A stretch of 64,000 nt of DNA from Rhododendron vialii (GCF_030253575.1 NC_080569.1:22318001-22382000), one strand, 5' to 3'; counted from the first letter of the stretch, positions 46,646-57,985 are shown. Program-made: numbers and translations. Notes: generated by a model not told the origin, from the letters alone.

Positions 46646-49355
46646 TATTAAATTTTTTGTTGATAGGCGAGGAAGTATTAAAATCTTAGATTCGTATGAG
46701 AACAAAATAAGATCATAAAGTAAATTAGATGAATATTGTCTTTAGGTTCCCTTGTTAACTTTTAGACATAAGTTATTACCTTTCAGATTGTTATAGAGTA
46801 TAGATGAGAAGAATAAAAGAAGAATTTTTTTTTTCTTCCTTTTTATCCTCTAAACTATGCACATTTTTTTTTACTTAGTTTATAAACTACCAATTTGATG
46901 ATTTCATCCCATCAACTATCATACTGTGCTGATAAAAAAAAAAACTATCATATTGTTACGTACTTAGTCCAATAGATAATGAAAATTAGGAATTTGGACG
47001 GAAAATGCAACGTAAGGCTTGGTTTGAGAGCAGATACTTGATTATGAGAGCCCTAGAGATAAAATTAATTATGACCCTTTAAGATAAAATTAATAATCAT
47101 AAAAATAAGACATTCGCACTGGTTCAAATGGATTGAAAATTGGAGCACTTTAATTTTTTAACCATATTTTTTTAATATATGAACCGTGACAAAAAAATTA
47201 AGTGCATTAATTTTTAATCCGTTTGAACAGGTGCGAAGATCTTATTTTTCTGATCATATTATCCTAAAGAGTCATATAATTTTTATTTCTAGGGCTCTCT
47301 AATTAATATATCAGAGCCTTACGTAGAATTTTATAGAGGCTGGTGACACATACTTATTTTTTCAAAAAATAACTGAACTCCTTATATAAAATTTAGACTA
47401 TTTATATATTTAAAATATGATTAAAAATTAAGCATTCCAATTTTCAATCTATATGAACCGGTGCGAAGATTTTATTTTTTTGATCATTTTATTCTAAAAT
47501 GTCATAATTAATTTTCGTCTCTAGATGTAGAGACTCGTATAATTTTTTAATTCTCGAAATGTTATAGAATTGCCGAAATTGGGAAAAATGTGAAGAAGTG
47601 TGGTGGCTATTTGATTTGGATTTAAAGTGTTGGAATTGATAGTAGAAGGATGTTTGTGTGGTTTAAAATTGTACCAGGTACGTAGGAGATTTATATCTCA
47701 TATCTCTCTCTCACTACACACACTGCACTCCTCTCTCTGTCTCTACCGTCCCTCTTTCTCTCTCTCTCTTTCTCTATCTCTCACACAAAACCCCACTCAA
47801 TCATTCAAAAACCCACAAGATCAACCTCTTTTCCCACCTTACAATCACGTTTTTGAGCTTGGGTTTCGTTGGGTTAAACTTAGGAGGAAGCTTTTTGGTT
47901 GATTTCAAAGTTCTTGGAGCTAGGGCTTGTTTGAATCGCGTGGATCTCAGTCTTTTCTTCGAGGTAGGGATTCCTTCTCCTTCTCTATGTGTATATGTGG
48001 TGTACCATTCGAGCTTGAATCATCACCCGTTGCATCATCAAAATGTGTCAAAACTGCAGAAAATCGTCGCTTGAACAGCGTGGTATTAATACCCCACCCA
48101 TTTGAGGGGTATCATTACCCGATCCAAATCTGGATAGTTTCAGCTTCAGTATCGATACCCTTTTTTGGGATATCGATACCCTAGATGTTACTGGTAACAT
48201 CTTGCTTCGTTTAAAATGTTTATTCTCTTATATTGTTTTGAACCCCAATCTCCTTTAACACTTTTTTGACCCCTCTGAATCTCTTTCAAGCATGGTTAAT
48301 TGAATTTCTTTGATTAATCTAAGTCATCCTTGTTCCGTTGGACTCTCACTATCAAGGAAAGGTTAGAAGGTTATTTGATTAAAACTATATCGAAATGTCT
48401 CTTATGTGCTTGATCGTATGTGTGTGGATAATTGTGGCACATTTGTAATGTTAGTATGATGTCGTGAGATGACTTGGGAATAATGGAATGAGTTTACCTT
48501 GGATATTGAATCGGTTTACACGTATGTGTAAGGAAATGGGGTGTAAGGGTCTTGTAACGCAAGGGGTGGTAATACGGAGACTCGAGTAGGTCTCGTAACG
48601 CAAGGGGTGATAATATGGTGACCCAAGTAGATAGAGTTCACTATAATGCAAAGGATGGTAATACAGTAACTCTGGGTGTGATTGTACTGTAACGCAAGGA
48701 GTGGAAAATACAGTCGAGTGTGACGTGAGATAGATTGTGGTGTAGCGGATGTCGTAACTTGAACTATATGTTTATTGATATTGTTGCGTACAATAGATTG
48801 GAGATGTAATGAATGTCGGCTTGTTGCATCTAAAACACCATATTCCGCTTGATATCTTGGGAATTGCATGACTTCGTAGAATGTATCCTTTGTGCTATCA
48901 TGAAAGAGTTGTGAATTGTTGCGCTATCTTAGATTGAGCTGTGTTCACTATACCACTCCTTTCATTGCACTTGTCTTCATGTTTGCATATAGAATTGGTG
49001 GAAGATTTTTTTACTGGGCTAGTGTAGCTCAACCTTTCATCATTTCCAAATACAAACATCGGGCAATATCTTGCATGCATTGTGTAATGGGATGTGAAAG
49101 AACACTTTTGGAAGTCAACTTGGATAGTTACTTACCCATCTTCGTAATGATTTTCTTTAACAGAGATGTATTCGTAACTTGAATTTCTTAATCACCTTTT
49201 GATGGAAACGTTTGTAAACACTAAACTTATTTGTACTTTCGTTAAATTTCGTTAAGTTTGGGGCCGGAGTGTCAATGATGTAATTTAGTTAAATTTGAAG
49301 TTGGTTTTGTAAGTTGGACTGTGGGGAACTTAGAACACTCTTTTGGGATATTATC

Positions 49356-50185
49356 CAAGGTTTTGAATACCGTTTCGGACATGGTACCGGATTTGTCACT
49401 GAAACGGTACGTACCGGTACTGGTATGTTATCGGGTACCATTTTTAGATTTATCGTTAAAAATAAAAAAATAATATGTACATATAGTTATAACCTTGTTT
49501 TTTTCCGTTACTTTAAGTCGTTAAGTCCTAGTAGACTATTGAAATTTAAAAAAATTCACTTAAAACATTTACTTTTAATAATCACTATAGCTGGACCATG
49601 GCATAAATTGCACTTGTAGTGCATAATTTTTCCCATCTCTTCTCTTTCCGTCAAAGTCAAAACCAACTGAAACCCCCGTAGTATCTCGATCCCAATCTCT
49701 CACCCCCGCCAACTGAAACCCCCTCCCCTCCCCAGGCAAAATACTCCGCCTGGAGCTCGAGAACTTCAAGTCCTACAAGGGCCTCCAAACCATCGGCCCC
49801 TTTTTAACTTCACCGCCATCATCGGCCCCCTTCTTTAACTTCAATCTCCGGTTCCTCGGCGTCCGCACGGGCTAGCTCAGGGGATCCTAGCTGAAGGACT
49901 TGATCTACGCCTTCATCGACAGGGAGAAGGAGCAGCAGGGGAGGCGGGCGTTCGTCCGGCTCGTGTACTAGCTGGGAAGCGGGGCTTGGATCTTCTTCTG
50001 GGTTCTGTTTGCAAAATACCGAACGAAATTTCCGGTAAGCCCATCTCAACCGAGATCGTCCGGATTAGCTGGTACCGACCGGTAAGGCCCGGTATTTAGA
50101 CCGGAACGGTATTGAAGGCTTATGGTACCGGAATCTCACAAATCCGGGATGTACCGGCCTGTACGAAATGAGATTCACAACCTTG
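49356..50185. mobile_element. Pack-type hAT element carrying an SMC1 fragment (830 bp)
   Basis: The left end CAAGGTTTTGAATACCG and the right end GATTCACAACCTTG are inverted. The 8-bp duplication ATATTATC is exact on both sides (49348-49355, 50186-50193), which marks hAT transposition. Subterminal GGTACCG / CGGTACC words are dense at both ends. The middle is suddenly GC-rich and encodes part of SMC1. There is no transposase. Confidence 0.88.
49726..49988 (+). pseudogene. SMC1: Captured N-terminal fragment of cohesin subunit SMC1
   Basis: Frames read SPGKILRLELENFKSYKGLQ, TIGPF, NFTAIIG, LGVRTG, LKDLIYAF and DREKEQQGRRAFVRLVY, the start of the SMC1 ATPase head of plant cohesin. The Walker A motif is lost: where GPNGAGKS should follow TAIIG there is a rearranged stretch, and a one-base loss shifts the frame near 49803. 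Three glutamine codons expected from the family read TAG, consistent with C-to-T change at CAG (CHG) sites. The block is much richer in G+C than the surrounding DNA. It cannot make a working protein. Confidence 0.85.
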
Positions 50186-50922
50186 ATATTATCTATGTAA
50201 TGCGAAGACTTTTTTTCCGAAAAGGTTTATTTATTAATGTTAAAAATCGAGAACATGACACTAGAGCTCTTATAATCAAGTATCTACTCTATATGGTTCC
50301 AAATAAAAAGCAGACACTTAATTATGAAAGCCCTAAAGATAAAAATTAATTATGACCCTTCAGTGTAATATGATCAAACAAATAATATCTTTGCTTCAGT
50401 ATAAATGGATTGAAAATTGGTGCACTTAATTTTTTTGAGAAGGTTCATATATTAAAAAATATGATTAAAAAATTAAATGCTCCAATTTTCAATCCGTATG
50501 AACTGATGCAAAGATCTTATTTTTTTATCATTTTATCCTAAGAGGTAATAATTATTTTTTGTCTTTAGGACCCTCATAATCAAGTATTTGTTCTACAGGG
50601 TCTTAAACAGGGCCTTACGTGTCATTTTCCGTCCAAATTTTTAATTTTCGTTATTTATTGGACTAAGTAAGTAACGGTATGATAGTAGAGGAGATGAAAT
50701 CGTCAAATAGATAGTTTAGGGACTAAGTAAAAAAAAAGGTTCATAGTTTAGGGAATTAAAAAAAACTCATAAGAAAATAAATAATTGGACCAACTATAAT
50801 AAATGTTTAATGATAAAGAAAAATCTCAATAAATTTTGAACTTTGAATTTTTTCTATTGGTTATTTAATTTAGTATTTTAAAGAATAAAATTTTCTTTTA
50901 TACTTGTGACATGTTAATTGTA

Positions 50923-51507
50923 CTTCCTCCGTCCTATTTTAAATGTCCCCAATAGCAAAAAGATAAAGAAACAGAAATCCTATTGGTACCGACGGGTACC
51001 ATAGGGAAAATGTACCGACGGCCGCCGGACGGCCGTCTCCGGCCACCGGACGGCCGATCCGAGCCGTCCAAAAATTTTAAAAAATAAAATCGAGTGGGCT
51101 TACGCGAGAATCAATGGCATCCGAGGTGTGTAGGGTACTTGATCCGAGCACCCATTTTTCGTGTATATTTGTATATACGTGTATATACACGAAAAAGGGG
51201 TGCTCGGATCAAGTACTCTACACACCTCGGATGCCATTGATTCCCGCGTAGGCCCACTCGGTTTTATTTTTTAAAATTTTTGGACGGCTCGGATCGGCCG
51301 TCCGGTGGCCGGAGACGGCCGTCCGGTGGCCGTCGGTACATTTTCCCTATGGTACCGTCGGTACCAATAGCACTACTCCAAAAAACCTCAATAGCACTTT
51401 TAATTTGGTGTAAAAAGATTTTAAAAAAAAAGCTATAAAAGTATTTTTTTTGGGTTTTGAAAATGCACAAATTTCCATAAAAGACATTTAAAATAGGACA
51501 AATGGAG
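50923..51507. mobile_element. Stowaway-type MITE containing a foldback element
   Basis: The ends CTTCCTCCGTCCTATTTTAA and TTAAAATAGGACAAATGGAG are bordered by TA (50921-50922, 51508-51509). The central palindrome at 50981-51369 is a separate insertion. Confidence 0.8.
50981..51369. mobile_element. GC-rich near-perfect palindrome (foldback), 389 bp
   Basis: TATTGGTACCGACGG at the left is exactly reversed at the right. Both arms carry GTACCGACGGCC, GGACGGCC, CTCGG and the phrase GAGGTGTGTAG / CTACACACCTC. The arms meet near 51175 at GTATATACGTGTATATAC. Few mismatches separate the arms. No coding frame. Confidence 0.88.
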
Positions 51508-51758
51508 TATAACAATAGATTTTAATATCAAAAACGGGTGGCCAATGTAAACCAAACTATTTGTAATAAGGGTATGACAGTCTTTTATTCATTAATGTTA
51601 ACACTGTTACGCCAATTTTTATGGCAAAGGGACTATATGCATATTACGTAGTAGTTTGTAAAGTAAGGGAAGTGTGAGTAATTTTTCGAACCATAGGGTG
51701 GATCAATGTATTTGTAAAAAACCTCAAGTTAGGTCAGCATAATTTACCCTTAAAAGTT

Positions 51759-52301
51759 TGAAACTGAAAATCCTACTCGCCCATTAATGTTCATTATCTT
51801 TCTTTGTTTTTTTAATCCAAAGCACACTTCATTAAAGTCGTAAAGGTAAATTACGGCCGGTTGTGTTCGGTTCACATTTTAGTTTAGTTTTTCAATCATT
51901 ACCATATTTCTTTCTCTAATCATTACCATATTCTTCATTTCTTTCTCATCTCTCTATCTCTATCTAATCATTACTCATATATTCAATCATTATCCTATTT
52001 CTCAATCCACCCACTACAAAAACTAAACTAAACTAAACTCTCAACCAAATAAAGCCGACGATTCCTTCCAAATACAATGAAATGGAAACTAAAATCAACC
52101 CATCTCGGAGGATATTCACTCAAAACAAGGAGACAAAGAGACGATGGAGTCTATGTCCTAAGCCGAGTCGCAACTCACTACTCACCGCCTCTAAGGGTCG
52201 TTCACGAGGAGCTAGAAACCTATCCATCCACCCGCCTAGGACTGGCTAAGACAATTAAATCACAGACAAACAAATGCTAAACCGAAGGAAACATGAACGA
52301 A
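51759..52301. other. Noncoding stretch
   Basis: Repeated AATCATTACCATAT phrases (51890-51990), then a segment that resumes beyond the solo LTR at 53778 and may be old retroposon sequence. No gene recognised. Confidence 0.35.
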
Positions 52302-52306
52302 CACAA

Positions 52307-53772
52307 TGATACGCACCTAAAATTGCTTGATCGTGGTGCTTAAGTCCGTTAGTTTGAAGTGTTTTTAGCCTTTAATTGTCGTTTTTATTCAATATTGCTC
52401 CTAAGGTAGTTTGTTAAGTGTTTCAGGCAAAACGCCCTTAAAAGGTGTATTTTGAGTGCAAAGCCAACCCCCAAGTTAATTCAAGAATCATCGCCCGGTG
52501 GAACTGGTGCCAAAGTGACCAAAGAACGAAGGCGAGAAGCATCAGGCAAGCCAACGGTCGTCGAGTGTCAAGACTGGGAGGCTGGCTTGAAGATCCAGAG
52601 ATAAGCTTCCCGTATCGATACGGATTTTTCCCGTATCGATACGCGTTGGTTATCTTGCCAAGCAAAGAGTCCCGTATCAATACGATCATAATCTGTATCA
52701 ATACGGGATTGTTACGGGAGATTGGCCTTTTCAGCTTAACGATGTGGTATCGATACGTTGCTTAATCTGTATCGATACGGAGAGCTTTCGGCCAGATATT
52801 TTGCTACTTTTTGGGTTTTTCATTTATGGAATACTTGCCTTTTATAGTATGTTTTTAGATATTTGAAGAGAGAGAAACCCATTGTGTATAAATAGGGGTC
52901 TCCTCTCTCCCCTTTGCTATCTAGTTCTTTATTAGCTTTAATTTTTCCTCCATTAATGTTCTTTCAAGCTTTTCTAGTGTAATCTCTTAGAACTCAAGTA
53001 AGTAATTCTCGTTTGTTAATTTCTCGTTTATTAAAGTTGTTCCTACGGACTAGATCTTTTATAATATCAAGTTTGTTTTCGTTTTTATCGGTTAAAAGTC
53101 ATGTCTCGTTTTTATGCTTTCTTTTATGCTTTAGCTATGTGTGAGTAGTCGATAGGCCAAGTCTCGGGGTAATCTTTCCCGAGTACTCAGGTGGTTATTT
53201 GGTTCTCAAACCTTCGGGCTTAAAATCATGGTTTTCGGAATCGGATTAACCTAGCCTTTTTGGTCTAAGCGAGGCGTGTTAACTCCTTGGTATGAAGTTT
53301 AGTCAAGCGGTCTTGGCAAGCGACATATTGAGGGCTCGTGGCCCCCTACGTGTTAGATACATTAGCAAAAATAGGTTGATTTAATTCCGATTAATCACAT
53401 CTTCCGATAAATGTAGTCTTTTACAGCTAAATCTTCCGGGCGTGAGCACGCGGTCGTGACTCTCGCCTGAGTTATAATTGAAAACCGGTAACGGCTTAAG
53501 TCAAGGGTTAGACGAACCCTAGACTTGCCTCCTTTAAGTTAAACGAGCATTTTCCAGTCTTTTGCCTTGGTAATTTTCCACCGTTAGAAGTAAAATCAAG
53601 TTGGCCGTCTTAAACGCCACAATCCACCTTACAAAACCTACAATCCAATTAAGCTATATTCGAATTCTCTGTGGGTACGATCCCGGACTTTCGGTTATTA
53701 TGCTACCGACGACCTAACTCTACGCTTGGGGTTTTCAACCTTATATTTGAAGGCGAGGTTTGAGGCGAAGCA
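52307..53772 (+). mobile_element. Solo LTR (1.47 kb), family B
   Basis: Starts TGATACGCACCT and ends GAGGCGAAGCA; CACAA lies on both sides (52302-52306, 53773-53777). It is related to the nested LTR at 24993-26643 (shared TACGATCCCGG, TTATGCTACCGACGA, CTCTACGCTTGGGG). It holds three pairs of near-palindromes: GTATCGATAC at 52612 and 52633, GTATCAATAC at 52674 and 52695, GTATCGATAC at 52747 and 52769. No coding frame. Confidence 0.9.
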
Positions 53773-53777
53773 CACAA

Positions 53778-54487
53778 CATAACAGAAAAATACAGCAAAC
53801 ATGGACTAGTCCACAAGCATGCCGGCCGAGGGGATTCGTAAGTCGCCGCCTTTCCGAATCGCTATTGGGTCTCGGCCAAAGCGGAGGAGATAAACATTTT
53901 CGGCGAGCCCTCGCTGGCACGAGTAGGCTCCGGGCACGAGAACTGAGTAGAAAACCTCTACTCCCTCACACCACGGCGCCGTCTGCTGCACTCCTCCTCT
54001 GTGTCTTCAACTCCCCAAGGCTGCTGAGCAAGGCTCCAGAGCCATGCCCCAACCGTTATCCTTCCACCACCGGCACACTTGAGTGAAAACTGTGGTTTAT
54101 TCACCCACCACTGCACTAGCCGGATCTGGGGGAAACCCAAACCAGGAACAAATCCGGACAGGGGAAACCTGCCGGAGATACTCCGGTCACAACCGGAGAA
54201 ACCAGACACTGAAACAGGAGAAAAAAATAGAATGCCCCCAATCTCCCCTCTCCATTATTTGAACAACCAAACCCCTAAACAACCACAACAAAACCACTGC
54301 ACCACTGCCGCCGACACAAATCGAGCAGATATGGTAGAGACGGAAAGGGTCGAGCCCGGGCAAAGGGACCCACGGCCTCCCCCTTCATTGACCACAAAAC
54401 ACGAAACCCCCGACTGAGGGCAAGCAGAGTAAACGAAAATGGGGGAAATGGAGGCAGAGAAGGGGGGGGGGGGGGAGTCTTGGGTGG
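53778..54487. other. GC-rich noncoding stretch
   Basis: Noticeably GC-rich with C-rich runs and a G run near 54459-54476. Open frames on both strands (53760-54086; 54079-54417) show no motif I know. It may be part of a retroelement leader split by the solo LTR. Confidence 0.35.
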
Positions 54488-54662
54488 AGTGACTCTATGC
54501 ACTTTCATCTGTGTTCTCTATGCACTTTCATTTGTGTTCGTAACATTTCTGATCTACTTAATACTACGAATATAGAGTAAATTTTTCCATCCATATTTTT
54601 CTGATATACGGTTTTAACATATATATTTTGCTAAATACAATCCCAATTAGTAATATGGTAGG
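54488..54662 (+). repeat. Direct repeat, copy 1
   Basis: The phrase from GTGACTCTATGCACTTTCAT to CAATTAGTAATATGGTAGG recurs at 55330-55511 with few changes. Each copy contains an internal duplication of CTATGCACTTTCAT. Confidence 0.85.
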
Positions 54663-54883
54663 GTGGAGGCGGCGGAGGGCAGGACCCCTCCGAAACCCTA
54701 GCTACTGAGGAAGAATCTTCCTATAGAGAGAGAAAATGAGAGAGAGAGAGAGAGGGGCTAAGAAGATTATTCAATGTTCATGATCTACAACGGCATTGCT
54801 GCGTGGAGTACATTAATAGAATAAAATGCCAAAAAATCTGCTCCTCTGTCTCAATTTGTTGATCCTAAGAAGTCTTGCAATTT

Positions 54884-54903
54884 GCCGAGCAAAAAAAAAA
54901 AAA
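54884..54903 (+). mobile_element. 20-bp retroposed LINE tail with 14-bp target duplication
   Basis: GCCGAGC plus A13 lies between two exact copies of AAGTCTTGCAATTT (54870-54883, 54904-54917). The same GCCGAGC-poly(A) ends the LINE tail at 29.3 kb. Confidence 0.75.
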
Positions 54904-54917
54904 AAGTCTTGCAATTT

Positions 54918-55329
54918 TAAAAGGAAATTGATTTTGTTATTTCTCTTTTTGTTAATGTCACTTATTTTCTCTCACAAAATAAATCATTTAATAAAGACAC
55001 AAAGAGAAATGACATTAACAAAAAAAAGAGTGACAAAATCACTCATCTTTTAAAATGGAAAAATATTAATTACTTTATTCTAGCTTTTTGTCTAACTTGT
55101 CCTTCCGTACTCTGTAGGGTCGAGTAATTTTGGATGCAATTTTTTGGATGGATGGTGGAATACTACAGTATTACTAGTTAAGTACGAGCACATAATAGTA
55201 GTATTATAAAGATGACTAGGACACACAACAAATTGCACATATCTGGATACTACTGTAGGTGTTCAGTATCATCCACTGTGTAGGAGCCTACATATACCCG
55301 AAGAACACGCTTATATTGGACGGTTCCGA
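54918..55329. other. Noncoding stretch with a hairpin
   Basis: TTATTTCTCTTTTTGTTAAT and ATTAACAAAAAAAAGAGTGA-type inverted words (54937-55035) form an AT hairpin. No gene. Confidence 0.4.
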
Positions 55330-55511
55330 GTGACTCTATGCACTTTCTTTTGTGTTCTCTATGCATTTTCATTTGTGTTCGTAATATTTCTGATCTACTT
55401 AATACTACGAATATAGAGTAAAATTTTCCGTCCATATTTTTCTGATATACGTTGATCATTTTTAATGTATATATTTTGCTAAATACAATCCCAATTAGTA
55501 ATATGGTAGGG
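55330..55511 (+). repeat. Direct repeat, copy 2
   Basis: The second copy of the 54488-54662 sequence, offset by about 842 bases. Confidence 0.85.
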
Positions 55512-55735
55512 GGAAAATTGAATACAATTGTGCTAGTGCCACAAACACTTATACAAAAATATACAAACTCTCTCACATTCGGTGTGGGGCATATAGACAC
55601 TGCACGTACTCCATGTGTGTGAACTCCACACCCGGTAGGCATGAATGAATGTGTGTATTTGTGTGTGAGTATTGTTTGTGGTTCAAATGAATAGAGTATT
55701 TTGTGTCGGCCCAAATCCCTCGATAGCTGTTGGCC

Positions 55736-55976
55736 TGAGGTCCCGTTCCAAAAATTTTCTTAAAAAATAAGCGGCTTATTTCACATTTTCAAACTCAAAA
55801 ATAAAGTAAATGAAAAATAATTTTTCAAATTTTTTTGCATCATATTCTCATCGAGATCATCCAAACAAGATCCATATTACATATTTTTAAATTTTAATAA
55901 ACCCATGATTTTTGAGCTTGAAATTGTCTTTTTAAAAAATATTGACTTATTTTTTGTTCCGGAACGGAGCCTCAAG
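55736..55976. mobile_element. hAT-like MITE
   Basis: The ends GAGGTCCCGTTCCAAAAATT and TTGTTCCGGAACGGAGCCTC are inverted, and AATAAGCGGCTTATTT and TTGACTTATTTTT are subterminal. No exact duplication found. Confidence 0.55.
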
Positions 55977-56207
55977 TTCCCAAAGGTGTGTGTCCTGATC
56001 ATTATCCTATGGCTGCGGTTAAATTGGAGGGTAGTGAAGGCTGTGTGTGTGGCTCAAGAATTAACAATTCAGTTGCAGCAACTTGCAACTTGTGGAAAAA
56101 GCTTAGGGAGAATTTTTGGATAATAAAAGGGGAGGAAAATTGCCAAAGAGAGGATAACTGTTTTCCTCCGCTATTTTCTTGTGCTCATCATGAACTTTTG
56201 ACCATCA

Positions 56208-56556
56208 ATTCGACAATAAGTCATTCTCATTTGGGTTTTTTTTTTATTCAAAAAAATTCACATTTTGTTAATTTTTCGTCAATTTTTTAAGGATTATTGT
56301 TTCGTCATGACGAGAAAAATCTAAAAAGTAAAAAATTACGCTTAAAACCCAATTTTTTTAAATAAATACAAAAATAAGCCAAAATCTTTTTTGTCTTTAT
56401 TAAAAAAAAGGTTTCGATCGTAATTTTTATACTTTTTAGATTCCTCTCGTCATGACGAAGCAATAATCCTCAAAAAAAAATTTAAAAACTAACAAATGCG
56501 AATTTTTTTTTTTGAATAAGGACAAAAAAAAGCCAAATGACTTATTAAGCCGAACA
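56208..56556. mobile_element. Foldback MITE
   Basis: AATAAGTCATTCTCATTTGG and CCAAATGACTTATT bracket it. TCGTCATGACGAGAAAAATC and CTCTCGTCATGACGAAGCAA are inner mirror words. The AT-rich arms meet near 56385. Confidence 0.7.
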
Positions 56557-56636
56557 ATACTCCTACATTACAAGGGAAAAAAAACCTATAAAAATTCTAC
56601 TCTGTCTTTCGCTAAATGCTCACCAAATGGAGTGTC

Positions 56637-57485
56637 CATTACGGATGGGGCCGACTATTTATAACCACAAATTCATTATACGTAACATGTTTTAAAATAA
56701 ATCACTTTTGGACAAAAATACCCCTAAAATTACTGCACACAACCCACTCCTCCTTCTCCCTTCTTTCTCCCCGTTACACCACCACTTCAGACTGCGCCAC
56801 CATCATCACACCAGATTACCAGATTCGACGTGTTTCAAAGCCTAGAATTCCCAATGAAGGACTGTGTTTCAATGGGGAATTCTTGATTGGAAAAAAAACA
56901 GATGAAAACTCGATCCGAAAATGACGACGACGACGCCACCGATGCCACTGCAAAAACTAGTCACATCGCGCATTCACAAAATGCATAATACGAAGCATTA
57001 TGCATTCGAAATCTGCTTTTTTAACAAAAAAAAAAAAGACATGACGCATCTTCATAAAGGGTTCGAATATTAGAATTTGAATTTTGTGGACATTTTTGAA
57101 AGTTAATTTCTGATTTTTGTAGCGATTTTCGGAATTGAGTGTGTGTTGTTGTTGATGGCGGTGATGGTTGTAACTAGAGTTGAGGGGCGGTGATGGCAGT
57201 TACTGGAGTTGGCGATGGCGGTGATGATTGTGGCCAACGGTGGTGGCGATACTGGTGATGGAGGTGGTGATTGTAGCCGACGGGTGTGGTGGAGGAAGGA
57301 TCGTCTAGAGTGGTGGTGGACCACGGTGGTTATGGAGGATTTGGTGGTGGTGCAAGGGAGGGGGCAATTTTGAAAGTTATGAATATTTGTTAGGTTGCAT
57401 ATAGCAAATTGTTTAGAACATTCTATATATAATAAATTTGTGATTGCAAATAGTCGGCCCCTTACGGATTCGGGGAGGCCTACTG
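56637..57485. mobile_element. TIR element, about 0.85 kb, possibly Mutator-like
   Basis: The left GGGGCCGACTATTTATAACC with ACAAATTCATTATA mirrors the right TATAATAAATTTGTGATTGC and AAATAGTCGGCCCC. Inside is a GGT/GAT-rich zone (57130-57360) on the plus strand, which yields a spurious Ser/Pro/His frame on the minus strand. No duplication was fixed. Confidence 0.5.
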
Positions 57486-57604
57486 TATATGAGGGACAGC
57501 AGGGGCAGCCGTATGAGGAGCGTCGTGGTTTCAAGCTGACAAATCATTCCATCGCTTTAGTCCTTGTTTGGCATTGTGGGCATAACCTAAGACAGAAAGT
57601 CTGC

Positions 57605-57985
57605 CACTCAAATAATTCATGCACAAATTGTGCACAGATTTTTTATGAGGTTAACTATGGTCTCATATAAACGATTCTAGCCGTTCATTAAATGTAAAAC
57701 ATTTTTTCAAGGGTCCCCGTGAAAAATCAGCTCAATCCGATACTTATAGGTGCTCAATCCAACCATTTAACTTTTCATTATCCTGAAATTTCAATTAAAA
57801 ATTAGATGATTAGATCGAGAATTTATATGTATCAGATTGAGCTGATTTTTTATGAAGGCTCTTGAAAAAGTATTTTACATTTAATCAACAGCTCGAATCG
57901 TTTATTTGAGACCAACAAAAAATCTGCCCACACAGACAAAAAAAAAATGCAATCTGTGTGCTTTTGTCTGTATGGTAGCAGCTTT
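57605..57985. mobile_element. Foldback MITE
   Basis: The phrase GCCGTTCATTAAATGTAAAA, then CATTTTTTCAAGGG, and its mirror CTCTTGAAAAAGTATTTTAC form long arms centred near 57800. Same family as 4759-4995 and 40087-40475. Confidence 0.65.

Larger units (their letters stand above)
47526..50260 (+). mobile_element. Solo LTR, family A, interrupted by a hAT element
   Basis: Starts TGTAGAGACTCG, ends ATCGAGAACATGACA and is flanked by CTAGA (47521-47525, 50261-50265). It is homologous to 8068-9844 along its whole length once the hAT element at 49356-50185 is removed. It carries two pairs of near-palindromes: GGTATTAATACC 48082 with GGTATCATTACC 48108, and GTATCGATAC 48149 with ATATCGATAC 48170. It also has four copies of the roughly 46-bp GTAACGCAAGGGGTGG unit at 48552-48710. 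No internal genes. Confidence 0.9.
46072..51749. mobile_element. Composite Mutator-like element (5.7 kb) with four nested insertions
   Basis: The ends GGGTAAATTATTCTGACCTC and its inverse (GAGGT...CAGCATAATTTACCC) are flanked by an exact 9-bp duplication TTAAAAGTT (46063-46071, 51750-51758). The inverted arms are very long: matching stretches continue at 46960-47120 against 50590-50760 (ATTTGGACGGAAAATG and its reverse). Nested inside are a Stowaway in the left arm, a solo LTR in the middle that itself holds a hAT element with an SMC1 fragment, and a Stowaway with a GC-rich foldback in the right arm. Without these it would be roughly 2.1 kb. No transposase was recognised. Confidence 0.88.

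Noticed and set aside
49411-49420. GTACCGGTAC in the hAT element as another member of the LTR palindrome system
   Set aside because: It lies among the dense GGTACC subterminal words of the hAT element and is not paired at 21-24 bp, so it is probably coincidental.
57103-57534. 143-aa minus-strand frame rich in Ser, Pro and Thr
   Set aside because: It reflects GGT/GAT-rich sequence inside a TIR element; no domain or conserved motif is visible.
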